A stretch of 64,000 nucleotides of DNA from Antitrichia curtipendula (taxonomy: Eukaryota; Streptophyta; Bryopsida; Hypnales; Leucodontaceae). Positions within the stretch are counted from its first letter, which is position 1; every line of letters begins with the position of its first letter. Under the pieces are notes generated by a model. The model had not been told where the DNA came from and searched no databases. It saw nothing but the letters and a program-made list of their open reading frames with translations. The stretch covers positions 47,802,001 through 47,866,000 of the forward strand of contig OX579635.1 of NCBI GenBank assembly GCA_951230915.1, read 5' to 3'. This document shows, piece after piece, positions 12,271 to 23,657 of this stretch. A program made the translations under genes and the position numbers.

Positions 12271-13212
12271 TCCCTAAACTTAAGGACCAAGCTGTGTTTT
12301 GGGGCAACATAGCAATTTTGGGCAGGTACTTGTGACTAGAGATTTCCATATTTTGTCCCAAATTTTAATAGAAGGTGTGGACAAGGAATATATTTCATGT
12401 GCACTAAATTTCAAAATATTTGGAAATATGAATAAAAAATTATGGCCTAATATGTGGTTTGTTTCTCAACTCAAGCAATCCGGGCAAATCTGAAAAAACC
12501 ACTTTTTTCAAAAATAAAAATTTGAATTTATTTTTTTAGATTTGTATTAATATAGGAAGATTTGAATCATTCCATTTTGATCAATGAATCAAAAGTTATA
12601 GGGTGTTTTAGTTTGCGGGCAATTTTGGATTCTCTACTTTAAAATAAACTTTGAAGTCCTTTATTTTACTCAATTTTTAATATTTTTGAAAAAAAATAAA
12701 AAATATAGGATGTAGATTGTTTATTACAACATTGCAACCATCGGGATTGGTATTTCTCAATTCTATAATTAACTTCTTAACAATTTAATGTTTTGAATCA
12801 TTCTCTATCATTCTCTACATCTTTCTACTTATTATTTTTTTTCCTATATGTTGTACAACTCCAAATGATGTGAAATTTTTTAAGCATGTTACCAACTTTC
12901 CTTGAAGAATGAATCCAAAGAAGCACCACCATTTTGGACATTTTTTCATACAAATGTGACCTTGTGAAGTGCAGCTGCCCGATTTTTCGCAGGGACCAAA
13001 AAATGATTTTTTTCACTTCAAATGCTAATAACTTGCAATCTACACGGTAGAAATTTCTGAAACTTTTACCATATCTTCTCAATATAGCTTACTACAAGAT
13101 CCTACGGTTACATGTGTCCCCAAATGATATTTTGTCAAAAATTTGGTACTTGTACTAAAAATGGCAATTTTTGAGCGTTTTTGGTGATAACATAGTCAAA
13201 GAACTTTAGGGG
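12271..13212 (-). mobile_element. TTAA-bounded non-autonomous element, copy 1
   Basis: A 942-bp segment flanked by TTAA (12267-12270 and 13213-13216). Read on the minus strand it begins CCCCTAAAG and ends TTTAGGGA, and it is homologous over its length to 22710-23653 on the plus strand; similarity stops at the TTAA on both sides, which fixes the ends. Shared landmarks include TTTGACTATGTT, AGTACAAGTACCAAATTTT, GTAGATTGCAAG and GGGCAGCTGCACTTCAC-like words. No transposase is encoded. TTAA flanks with CCC...GGG ends are the hallmark of piggyBac-type insertion; that link is an inference. Confidence 0.75.
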
Positions 13213-13216
13213 TTAA

Positions 13217-14188
13217 GGGTACAATTTTTTCCAATACCAACCTGTTGATTGATCACAAGTTTTTTGAGATCTATAGGTTGGTATTGGAAAAAATAATATC
13301 CAGTGGTGGATGGCAAACAAATGTAAGTTTTAAATGAGTGCTCTAGAGTTTTCTAAGCAATTGATTCACACAATATCGAAAAGGATGATTTCCACGGTGA
13401 TCAATTTGAGGTTCTAGGGTTAATTTGAACAATAGCTAGTTTGTAAGTTTTCTTGTTATATTTATGTTATATATGAATAATATTCCATAATACATGGACA
13501 TGTATATAAAAGTATGTTGCCATTTATGTTTTATAAAAGCATCTACACATGATTTCAATGTAGAATGGTTTGCCAATGTCACGGGTTGTGAATGAAAATG
13601 TTGAAGTTATGGAAATGGATATTACCTATGTGTATCATGGCATTAATGTGATGAAAGGATGAGATATATCATCAAGGTACTTTGCTAATAATGGTTTAGT
13701 TTCTTGGCCTAGTAGGTGCATTTTTCATTTCTACAATAATCTTGAATATCATGCATTGGCCAATTTTGGGTCTCAATGTTTTTCTAGGGTTAAGTACTCT
13801 TACAATAGAAAAAAGCATTAGCCTTTGATACAATAAGGATTTTGGCTTGTCGTTTAAGGATTAAGATCACATTTGCAGTTTTTTGTTTTTTGTATGAGTA
13901 TTTGAGATCTTAAACCCTTAGAGAATGAGAAGATGATGAATGTTCTGAAGAGCTCACTATAAGAGCTATATGGAATGGATGAAATATGTCCAAATATGTG
14001 AAAAAATTAAGATTTTTTTTTAAAGATGTGACTAGCTTAGGCACTTGAAGCTTCATAATTTTTGAATTGGTTTCAATCTAGATAGAAGAAAAATAAACTT
14101 TCAAAAATAAATATTTCATGTCTAGAATCTTGTCAAATCATAATTCACTTTCCCTCTACAACTCCTCATCTACATTCTCCTTTCTACT
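13217..14188. other. AT-rich spacer
   Basis: Nothing recognisable as a gene. The phrase ttggtattggaaaaaat (near 13276) is an inverted copy of tttttccaataccaa (near 13229), a small hairpin just outside the TTAA element. Confidence 0.4.
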
Positions 14189-14548
14189 ACATCTCAAACT
14201 TAAGGAAGGATGATATTTTAACAGATATCGTACTGATTCCGTAGCTTCATACTTGCGTACTATAATTGTACATATTATGTGTATTTAGACGCACTAAATC
14301 AGTGTTGTCAAAAAGTTTTCCAAAAGCGTATAATTGATGTACTTTAATTATACAAATGTGATATCCAAAATGCACCTAAACTATAGTGATAATAGTATAA
14401 GAATCATAAATTATTGAAATTCATTGTTTTTGCACTGATTCAGTGTGTCCAAATACATGTAATATGTACAATTATGGTACGTAGGTATGAAACCATGGAA
14501 TTAGTATGATCATTGTATGCAAGTATGTAGCCCCCAAGTTTGAGATGT
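14189..14548. mobile_element. Fold-back element with about 120-bp arms
   Basis: Outer inverted repeats ACATCTCAAACTT (14189-14201) and AAGTTTGAGATGT (14536-14548) are perfect. The similarity continues inward for about 120 bases per arm (for example ATAATTGTACATATTA on the left against TAATATGTACAATTAT on the right, then the AATCAGTG / CACTGATT pair), with scattered differences and a spacer of about 100 bp. No coding capacity. It is a MITE-like fold-back element; transcribed, it would form a long hairpin. Confidence 0.7.
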
Positions 14549-14989
14549 ATAAGCTTCATTAAGAGGTTATGCAATCAAAAGGCTCAAACTTATTTGCATA
14601 ATTGAGATTATGTCAAGTAATGGCAAAGGACATTTCAGTATTTCCTTTGCCACTAATATAGATTGGAAGGTCCTTCTCTATAGTAATTTTTCATAACCTA
14701 GTTGATTTACCACCACCTAATCCATATCATTGTCAATAATATTTTGCTAATTGAAACCTTAACAACCTACAATAGTACAAGTGACATTTGGATTATGCCA
14801 AATCAATATTACATGATCATTTTTTGGCTTTCAATCTAAAACTTAGCTACCAAAAATAATCTTTTTTTAATTTGACTCCAATTAGTCTTATGGTAGTAGG
14901 AAGTGTGTCCTGTAATACTAAACTACAATGTCTGAGTCTTGTGCTTTAGGATACCCTTTGCGCTAATACAGTGAAATTCATATCATCAA

Positions 14990-15760
14990 GTCTAGACCTT
15001 ACACCAATTCTAAAATTTCTAAAATTTCTAAAAATATTTTATTGCAATTTGAACTTTGGACCTACCTCCATGGTCTATTGAGTTTCTAATTATAGAATGA
15101 TTCAAAAAAATTCTTCTACACTAAAATATTTTTCAATACAATATACACTTAACATGTTGAAAATTTCTGACTTTTTTACCTTATATGTACAAGAAATGAA
15201 AAAGAATTTAATTTTTATTCTAACATTTGCAATAATTACAAAAGAATCTGAAAATTTTATGACAAGTATAAAGCATGTGACTTCATCTCATTCAATGATA
15301 AATATACTGAAAATATAAAGCATTGATATACTTTGAAGGAATTTAACCCTATAAGGACAGGTCATAGGCCAAGGTCCTTGCCCATCACTGTGTTTGCTGC
15401 CATTTTGGAACTAAATTTGAATGAAAATTTTTATTTTATTTTTCAGAGATGAAGTCACATGTCTATTACAATTCATAATATTTTCAATTTGTTTTGGAAA
15501 ATTTTGAAATTACAATAAACATTTTAAGAAAAAAATCAAGAAAATTCAAATCAAATCTAGAATGTACATGACAATCTGAAATTTTCACCATAGATGTATA
15601 TTATAGTGTAGAACATCATGGTATAAATCAAGGTTACTTTGTCACTCTAGAATTAGAAAATCAACAAATCATGGTTATAACCCTCCAGTTCATATTGCTA
15701 TAAAAGATTGAAATTTATAAATTTTTTAAAAATTTTCAATTGGAGTTTAAATCTAAATTT
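14990..15760. repeat. Long imperfect inverted repeat, AT-rich
   Basis: The left part (about 14990-15290) and the right part (about 15447-15760) are diverged inverted copies of each other, meeting at CATGTGACTTCATCTC (15274) and GAGATGAAGTCACATG (15447). A further relative lies at about 25222-25490 (word order tttctaattata, tgacttacaaaag, ctcatcttt). A TTAACCCTATAAGGAC motif sits at 15343, as in the TTAA-bounded elements, so these may be parts of one or two old elements whose limits I cannot fix. Confidence 0.5.
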
Positions 15761-16602
15761 GATAAGCTTCGTTTCATTAGTAAGACTCAAATCCAAAAAA
15801 CATCATTTTTATGACTGAAATTCACATCAAGAGTAAATAGCAAGAAATGGGCAAAATTGGATGAAAAAAACTTTTTTTCTTCATCCTATAGTTTGAAGTA
15901 AAGTCATCCATCTGACACTTAGTATCTACAATAGCATTACAAGGTTAAAATTGGATTGCATAGTCACAAACTCTATCATTATAGGGTTACCCCTAACACT
16001 TTGCAACTTGAAATGGATTTTGAAATTTTTGGGCATCTAAATTTAGGTATTATATTTTTTTATTTTTTTATTATAGGAATTTGGAGAACAAGAAATTTAG
16101 TATTTATGAAGATTCAACGGTTGGAATTTTTTGTTGTTGTTTCTATGTTTTGAATCCTAACTAGAAGCTCTTTCTATATATGACTAGAGTCCTCGAGGCA
16201 AATCTTCTTTACAAAGGATAATTGAGTTATGGGGCTCAAAAGCTTAGAAACGCCACATGTCAAAACCCTAAGCAATTTTGGAAAAGAAAATTGATCTACT
16301 TTGCAAGCTTCATTTTAACACACTTATTGCCCTCAAGACAAAATAAATTTATGTGTAACCCTAATACTAGTCAAAAATAAGTTTTTGTGGTTACAGATTC
16401 TAAAATATGATTAAAATTTGATTTATTGCCATTTTATTAGAAAGTATTACTTTAGGGGGAATAGTTTAGGGAGTATATTGCCAATTTTGGTAGGTTCAAA
16501 GGATAAACTTCAATTGTTTGTTCACACATAAGCTATATTTGAGAAAGTGATGTCTTTTCATAGAATTTAAATTGTTGTGCTTTTGTAATCTTGAAAAGAC
16601 AC
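15761..16602. other. AT-rich spacer
   Basis: No gene recognised; the 65-residue open frame near 15956-16153 is AT-rich and low in complexity. Confidence 0.35.
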
Positions 16603-16799
16603 CTATGACCAAGGTAGTTGGTAAAAAATGATTTGATTCTTGAACCAATCAAGATGCATTCCAAATGCATTGAGTTTTTTTTTAGTTGGACTGTCTTCAA
16701 GGGCTAACCCAAAAAACACTAATAGATGTCTTCAGAAATGAAGAATGCACCTATTGGTTCAAGAATCAAATCATTTTTTACCAACTACCTTGGTCATAG
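16603..16799. repeat. Hairpin with nearly perfect 57-59-bp arms
   Basis: The left arm (16603-16661) and right arm (16743-16799) are inverted copies: about 47 bases from CTATGACCAAGGTAGTTGG inward pair perfectly, followed by a short imperfect stretch ending GCATTC. The loop is about 80 bases. There is no coding frame. Such a stem could be a small MITE or, if transcribed, a source of small RNAs. Confidence 0.75.
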
Positions 16800-17827
16800 G
16801 CAAGTGTCCTTCTAGGTTTAACAAATATGACAAGTCTATCTAAGAGCATGGCTCAAAAAAGGAACCATGCAATAAAATGGAATTTGGGGCCATTGTTATG
16901 ATTGGAGGTTTTCTTATGGTACTATGGTCTTGTATAGTCTTTGCACTGCAATGGTTTTCGGTAAAGTTGATTTCAATTTAACTTCTTATTTAGAAATAAT
17001 TTGATACTATAAATTATACCTTTTCCGATATATATATATATAGTTAGTTAGTTAAATTACTTACCTGCCCTCTTGCATACTTTGAAAATAGACTGAAAGA
17101 TTTTACAAAACCAATATTACAGACAGACTTGATTTTTTGGATGAACATGACTTGGTTTGGGGGTGAGTGGCTGGTATTGGTAGTTATAGATGGCTGAGAT
17201 ATTGAAGTGGTTTGGACCCCTGCATAGAGGCTTTAAATACATTTACAAATTATCAACAAGTCCAGCCAGCACTCGTGTGTACGTCCCATTAGTTAATCTA
17301 TAATGCTTTCTTTGTCACCTCGAAGAACAACTCGCAATCTCACAATGAATGTTGCGAGTTAATGTTTTTATGATCACCAGACCCCATTTCAAATGTCGTT
17401 GAAGCACACAGACGAAACCGAAGTTGGAAAAGTTCCCTGAAGACGTTAGATGCATGCAGGGCCACTTGAAATATTTGCAGGCTCAGAGTACATCGATCTC
17501 ATGCTAACCTTTGCTTAGATCACTCGGAACCAATCTAAAGGTTCAAGAAATCTATCTGGGAACGACGACATCAACGACCATGTCATTCTCGCACTAGCTG
17601 GGGATTCATAAATGATTTCACCACACTGACAACGCATGCATGCAGTACGTCTAGAGACTGAATATCAGCTGGGGTCGGAGGCAGGGAGCAATTAAGTTTA
17701 AGACCGAGGCTTCCTGAGGAATGGAGGAAATAAAAACCGAGGCTTACAATTCTCACTCCATGAAAAAAACTCCCACCTTGACACTAAAGAATTAATGTTT
17801 ACCGCTGATGCACTACATGACTAACTT
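16800..17827. other. Spacer and 3' flank of RRP1
   Basis: AT-rich up to about 17270, with a TA microsatellite followed by TTAG repeats at 17029-17055. From about 17270 the composition rises to gene-like values; 17700-17827 probably contains the RRP1 3' UTR. Confidence 0.4.
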
Positions 17828-20800
17828 CTACAATGGAGATCCAGGTGACTTACGAACCCGCCGTGCAAACCTTGGGCCGCCTTTGGACAGGCTCTTGGGG
17901 GACCTGGCAGTCGGCTTCTGTTTGGTAATGGACAAAATTTGAGTAGTACTTGGGGACCGGCGTTTGGAACCCGAGGTACCAACCTTGCGCACGGGAGTCA
18001 CACGAATGGGGCCTGCAGGCACACCCTTCTTCAAAGCGCTGCCTCGAGGTGTAGCCGATGGAGGAGTTCGCATGGACTGAGGGGGAAGAGGGTTGTTTGG
18101 CTTCCACACAATGTTGTTTTTCAGCACGAATTTGACTTTCTTCTTCTTCGTGGAGGTGGACCCTGGCGTGGTCTGATCCGTGACTCCATTCGACTTCGCA
18201 AGGGGTGTCAGTGTTAATGACCCTGAGCTCGAGGGTTCAGTGACTTCCAAGGCAGACTTGATTCCTCTCTTCCGCTTCTTCTTGCCAGAGAAAGCTTCCG
18301 TAGGAGAAGCCTCTCCAGGCGAACCATTAGACCTATGAGCCTCTTGATCTGTCTCAGCCGCAATGGAAGCGAACTTTTCCTCCAGATTGGAAATCACAGA
18401 ATCATCCACACTCACGTTCATCACTGTGTCTGCATCTCTTATAATTCCCGACAAATCTCCAGCTGCGCTCTTGGCACCTCCCGACTGCGCTTCACCATTC
18501 GGAACGGCTAAACTCTGCTTGGGGATCTCCACTGTGCCTCCTGTTTCGACTGCTTCATAGAAAATTGGGAATTAGTCCAGTAGATCTCATATCCAGTGTA
18601 AAACTTTGCCTCTGCTCTGACTACAAAGCATAGGGAGGAAAAACGAACAACAACCATGCCAACATAGTTGCAGACGTAGAGCTTGAATTCAAAATTTAGA
18701 AGCTTCCTTTTGACATAAATCTCCATGTTCGCAACCCAATGTCTGTCTCAAGACCTTCCTATCTTGAACCGGTAATACTTCACTATATCCAAATAAAATA
18801 GCCTTGTTTAAACGGCTAATCCCTGAGAGCTCTGGATACCTAGCTCCCACTCATAAAAAAAGGGCATGCCAAAGCTTCGACAGACCAGTAACTCAGAAAG
18901 GACAGTGTGCCCTAAATCTATGCCTGAGATCTATGCGTACCTGCTGGCACAGAACTACCCTTCCCCTCACCCACAACCTTCAACCCTTTTTTCTTGCTCT
19001 TACTCTTGTTCACGGCGACTGGGACTTGGGCAGTCTCTTTTAGGGCTTTCTTCTTGGTTTTCTTTCTTCTCTCCGTAACAACTTTCTCAGTCTGGTCACC
19101 ATTCTTCTCAAAATCAACGTTCTCAGCTCCAGTTCTTTCCCTTGTTTTCTCTACGTCGCTCACTGGCAAGAGTTCATGCTTCTTCGACTTCACCTGTTTC
19201 GCCGCGTTACTCTTTGTGCCTTTCTTGGTTTTGACACTCGAAATATCTGAGACCGCTGACTCCGTCACATTCAATTTAGGCGAGCCCGTAGGGTTGTCGT
19301 TTGGAGTTGGAACATCCAAAATCTGCTTCATTTTCTTCTTCTTCGGGACAGTAATCTCTGCTTCCACTACGTCCACTGCATCCATGGTAGCCCTTTTTCT
19401 AGCCTGCCTTGCTGATTGCCTAGTAGGACCGTTAGCCCGGACTTCAGCCATCTCGATGTCACTGTTACTTTCACTCCCAATCTTTATGGTGCTCAAGTCA
19501 ATACCTGCAGCAGCAACCAGCTTGTCCAACTTGGCATACTCGGCATGAATTTCATACAAAACCTTGCGGTTAGCCTGGGGAGAGGTGTCCGATGAAGCCA
19601 GTTCAAAAAGCCGAGCACCCAATGGCAGCGATACGACATGGGCCCCGAAGCTATTCTCATCAACTTCACTACCAGCTTGCATACTATTCACAAATGTCCG
19701 AGCTTCTTCCAAGAGAGGCATAAACACATTCTCTTTGACTCTTTTCAATAAGGTTTTGTCAGCGGCACCGGCAAGGGTAGAAAAACAGGGCTGCAGCATC
19801 AGTCTTAGAGTACCAGCAGATAACGGCTGGAACTTCCGGAGCTCCCCAAGGAAAATGTCTACAAAGTGCAGGTTCACTCCCAAGGCTGGATGCTGGTCTT
19901 TAGCGAGCAAAGACCTCTCAACCAACGCATCCATATATTTCGCAATCGTTTCCTCATCCCACTTGCTCTTTTGCAGGAGCGTGAACACTCTTACCAGAAA
20001 TTGCCTCAAGAGGCGGTAGAATTTGTCCAGCCTTAGCCTGTCGATACCATTCCACTCTCGTCTCATAGTGGTGAGAAAAACTTCGAAGAAAGCCAAGGAA
20101 GTATCCGCGTCCAGGCTCTCCATAATGCCAGCTAGCTTGTTGATAAGATCCCCTTGCACATGCGCCTTGTCGGAGTGCCACAAGCAATAGAACAATCCTT
20201 TCCATATTTTTTTCAGCTCGTCCTCCCCAACATCCTACACCGAGAGATTGAAAAAAGATCAATATAATGCGTGTATGAGACATAACCAAATTTTCAAATT
20301 CAAAGTGAATTAAAACGGTTAAAGCCATATTGAAGGATCAGAAACCGAAATTCCATGCATCTGACGACCAGATTAGAAACCTCGGGTCTTGAAGCGTTTA
20401 AATCCTATTCCTAAAACCCTTGGTCACGCCAGCATATCTCCATGCAATCCCATGCACTTATTGAAATTACTACAAGAAATTTAATCCATTTATGCATTAG
20501 ATCACTTACAATACCAAACTAGACTTATTATAATAGCGGGAAGCGTAGCAGAGAAAGAACGACTATATAAAACCCAACGGGGTAGTACATGATATGAACA
20601 CAAAAGTTATTTAGCAAACTTCAGCTAAAAAGGCAGAAGCGTCTTGACTTGAAAAGAAGCACAGTACCCTTCAAGAAGGAAGACTGTACTTCGCCTGTAC
20701 TACCTGTAGACACTGTCAAAAACCATCATTCGACTTAAAACCCCAGAATGCCAGGTCAGGCTTGCACACTAGTGCTCCACGCTTCCCATATCTAGATAAC

Positions 20801-21674
20801 AGAGTATCTCAATTCATGTTTACAATGACTCCCATTCGACAACCCTCCACCCATCATCACTCTTATAAATAAGCAAACAAGGAGCTATACCTAAAATAGA
20901 TAAAGCCGGCTTCCCCTAACTGATAACCTACAGCTCTGCCGCAGAGCGCCGTCACTTACGTGAGCTTGAACATTAGGATTTCATCGACAGTGGCAACTAG
21001 GGCAGTACAGACCCTGGCCGTCCTGAAGAGATCGGACCTCACGAAACAGCTCCTCGTTAACGACGTCTCACTCTAAGAAGCTGCATCCTCTAATCGTTAG
21101 ATTTACGTTCGCATTCAGGATATCGGCGATTTAAAAAATCCACGCAATCTCCATGCCTGTCACTGGATCACAATAAAAGCTGATAATTACCAGGCGAGCG
21201 CTCCCCAACTAATAAACCAAGAGACTATACGGATTCAAGTCTATCAGCAGACTTTAGTTCCGTAATAGAGTAAGCATTCACATGAAAGAATGCGGACACC
21301 CTTCGACCTTAGGTTTCATCGACAGTGACAGTCAGGGCAAATACAGACCCCGTTCACCCTGAAGATATTGGACTTCACGAAACCGCCACACTTGTGTCAA
21401 GAATGTAGCTCCATCCTAGATTACAGTTGCTTGCAGAGTAAAACTGATTTCATAAAATCTCAAAATCTATCATCAGCCCTTAAACTAGCGAGTACTCGTA
21501 GTAGAAAAAACACCCCTACGAAAACCAATGCGGAAAGAAAGGTATGCTTACCTGCTGACACGAAAGCCAGAGAACTAGCAAGGACAGCCCCTTCTCGCGC
21601 GTCTTCTTGTCTGTAGATCCTAACTTCCGAGCGAAGTTGTTCTTTTCCACAATGGCTCCACCGGCTTCTTCCAT
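17828..21674 (-). CDS. RRP1: Ribosomal RNA processing protein 1 (RRP1/Nop52)
   Basis: Nucleolar protein needed for maturation of large-subunit rRNA. Exons in transcript order are 21674-21552, 20234-18941 and 18549-17828 (712 residues), with introns of 1317 and 391 bp. The Nop52 domain occupies about residues 10-260: NFARKLGSTDKKTREKGL, then IWKGLFYCLWHSDK across the first junction, FLTTMRREWNGIDRLRLDKF and LGVNLHFVDIFLGEL. The middle is lysine-rich with several KKKK-type nuclear/nucleolar signals. The C-terminus has the plant RRP1 block with VKFVLKNNIVWKPNNPLP and SATPRGSALKKGVP. The start is the first ATG of the frame (MEEAGG); the frame stays open upstream without another ATG. The last intron ends AAGCAG, so two acceptors three bases apart are possible (18552 or 18549), which would add one alanine. 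The family assignment is confident. Confidence 0.92.
20905..21385. repeat. Direct repeat inside RRP1 intron 1
   Basis: A block of about 140-190 bp occurs twice in the first intron (about 20905-21045 and 21190-21385). The best-kept part is CATCGACAGTG followed by a matching run through GGGCA, ACAGACCC, CCTGAAGA and TTCACGAAAC or CTCACGAAAC, spaced about 330 bp apart. It is an old tandem duplication within the intron and partly explains its length. Confidence 0.7.
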
Positions 21675-22490
21675 CTCGACACTCTTTGTGGTCTGAGAGG
21701 TCACCGGGGGCCGCACGAAACCAGCGCCCCCTTTCTCTTTCACCTTTCCCTGATTAGTTTTCAATCACACACTCCTCGCTCTTATCGTACCAATTCGCTA
21801 GCCCCGACAATGCAGCCTGTATCCCTAACAGCACCCCCAACCGAGGCCAACCAAACTCTAATCAAATCACCAGCTAATCTCGAAGAAGACGAAGAAAATG
21901 AAGAAAACGAAAACCTAAGATGAAAAATCCTGCACCCTAACGTCACCCTAATTTTTCCACCAACAAACTACAGACAAGCTGCGCTCCAAGACACCCTAAA
22001 ATTCACGGTACACAACCAAAACGAGACGGGAAAAACGTACTAGCAAGAAAAAAACTATTCGAAGCAACCGGTCGAAGGTGAGGAGACCGTCGCAGGGACA
22101 AGACGGCCAGAAAAAAAAGGAAACCGGGGAAGGCAACGAGCGCCGAACGCCATAGCCGAACGAGGAACTTGGGGAGGAGGTCAGGAGGAGAGGGGGAGAC
22201 GCGGGCGCGGGCGCGGGGGTAGGATGTGGGGCTTCGTATGAGATGATCGGCCCGCGCCCGTGGCGGCGCCCAGGGTGCGGCTGAGGATGGACGTTCCCCA
22301 ATGCGAGGGAACACGCAAATTCAAATTCTGGAAGGGGCCTGGGGGACCCTAATTGGGTCATTGGGTGGGTGGATGTGCCATGTGGGCCCTATTGCCGCAG
22401 TCCTTTGTGGGTGGATGTGGACCCTGTCACCGCGGAATTGGAATTATTGACCTGTGCATACTCAAGTTGAAGTGAAGTCAAAAGACGTGA
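21675..22490 (-). promoter_or_regulatory. RRP1 5' UTR and promoter region
   Basis: The DNA upstream of the RRP1 start is GC-rich between about 22030 and 22320, including a GGGCGC repeat near 22196-22220. Three ACCCTAA words (21934, 21945, 21993) lie close together and a TGGGCC word lies at 22383. Telo-box-like and TGGGCY elements are typical of plant ribosome-biogenesis promoters, so they may act here. No transcription start can be fixed by eye. The two long open frames in this GC-rich patch (about 100-120 residues) are arginine/proline-rich composition artefacts. Confidence 0.35.
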
Positions 22491-22709
22491 GAGAGAGTGT
22501 ATATCTTGGAAATATTTTCGGGACTTATATATCTTTAAAATTGACTACTAAAATCTCTAGAAAACAAATTTATATTCATTCATTGTAGACTTTATAATAA
22601 ATGATGAATAAATGTCTTTTATAAATCAAATATTTTCATTTGTTGTAGAACCTTAAATGGACAAGTAGTAGAATTCAAGAGACAAAATTCTAATCCTGCT
22701 AAACCTTAA

Positions 22710-23653
22710 CCCCTAAAGGTTTTTGACTATGTTTTCACAGAAAACGCTCCCAAACTGTCATTTCTAGTACAAGTACCAAATTTTGAAAAAAAACATTTTT
22801 GGACACATATAACCATAGGATCTTGTAGTAAACTAGTTTGAGAAGATGTGGAAAAAATTTCAGAAATTTACACCGTGTAGATTGCAAGATATTAGCATTT
22901 GAAGTGACAAAAACCCTTTTTTTGTCCCTGCGAAAACCGGGCAGCTGCACTTCACATGGTCACATTTGTATGAAAAAATGTCCAAAATGGTGGTAACTCT
23001 TTGGGTTCATTCTTCGAAGCAAGTTAGCTACATGCTTGAAAAATTTCAGATCATTTGGAATTGTACAACATATAGGAAAAAAATAGTAAGTAGAAAGAAG
23101 TAGAAAATGATTCAAAACACTAAATTGTTAAGGATTTAATTATGGAATTGAAAAATGCCAATCCGAACGATTGTAATGTTGTAATAAACAATCTACACCT
23201 TGTGTTTATATTTTTTTTTCAAAAATATTGAAAATTGAGTTAAATAAAGGACTTCAAAGTTTATTTTAGAGTAGAGATTCCATAACTACCTGCAAACTAC
23301 CCACAACTAAAATTCCTCATAACTTTCATCTCATAAATCAAAGTGGAATGATTCAAAGCTTTCCTTGTGCACATAAATCTAGAGAACCAATTTCAAATTT
23401 TTATTTCTCTAAAAAATGCTTTTTAAAGAAGTTTTTTTTGCTGCCCAGGCTGCCCGCCGAATAATGAAAACTACATATCATACCATAACTTTTTAACCAT
23501 GTGGTCAAAAGTTATGAAAATTGTTGGGCCCTAAATCTACTCCTTGGGCACATCTTGTGTGAAAATTTCAAAGAAAAAAAATAAAAATTCCATTTGTGGT
23601 GAGCTGCCCCAAAACGCTATGTTGTCAAAAAACGGTGTTTGGTCCTTTAGGGG
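22710..23653 (+). mobile_element. TTAA-bounded non-autonomous element, copy 2
   Basis: A 944-bp segment flanked by TTAA (22706-22709 and 23654-23657). It begins CCCCTAAAGG and ends CCTTTAGGGG, a 10-bp perfect terminal inverted repeat. It is the opposite-strand homologue of 12271-13212, and similarity stops at the TTAA. Internal landmarks are TTTGACTATGTTTTCAC at the left, GTAGATTGCAAGATATTAGC near 22876 and CTGCCCCAAAACGCTATGTTG near the right end. No protein of useful length is encoded. It inserted about 1 kb upstream of RRP1. Confidence 0.8.
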
Positions 23654-23657
23654 TTAA

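Noticed and set aside
18994..20019. Plus-strand frames of 184 and 151 residues
   Set aside because: Shadows of RRP1 exon 2; the lysine-rich minus-strand coding produces phenylalanine/serine-rich frames on the plus strand.
22003..22361. Two overlapping frames of 103 and 121 residues upstream of RRP1
   Set aside because: Rich in Arg, Pro and Ser because of local GC content and a GGGCGC repeat; no domain, and better explained as promoter/5' UTR.
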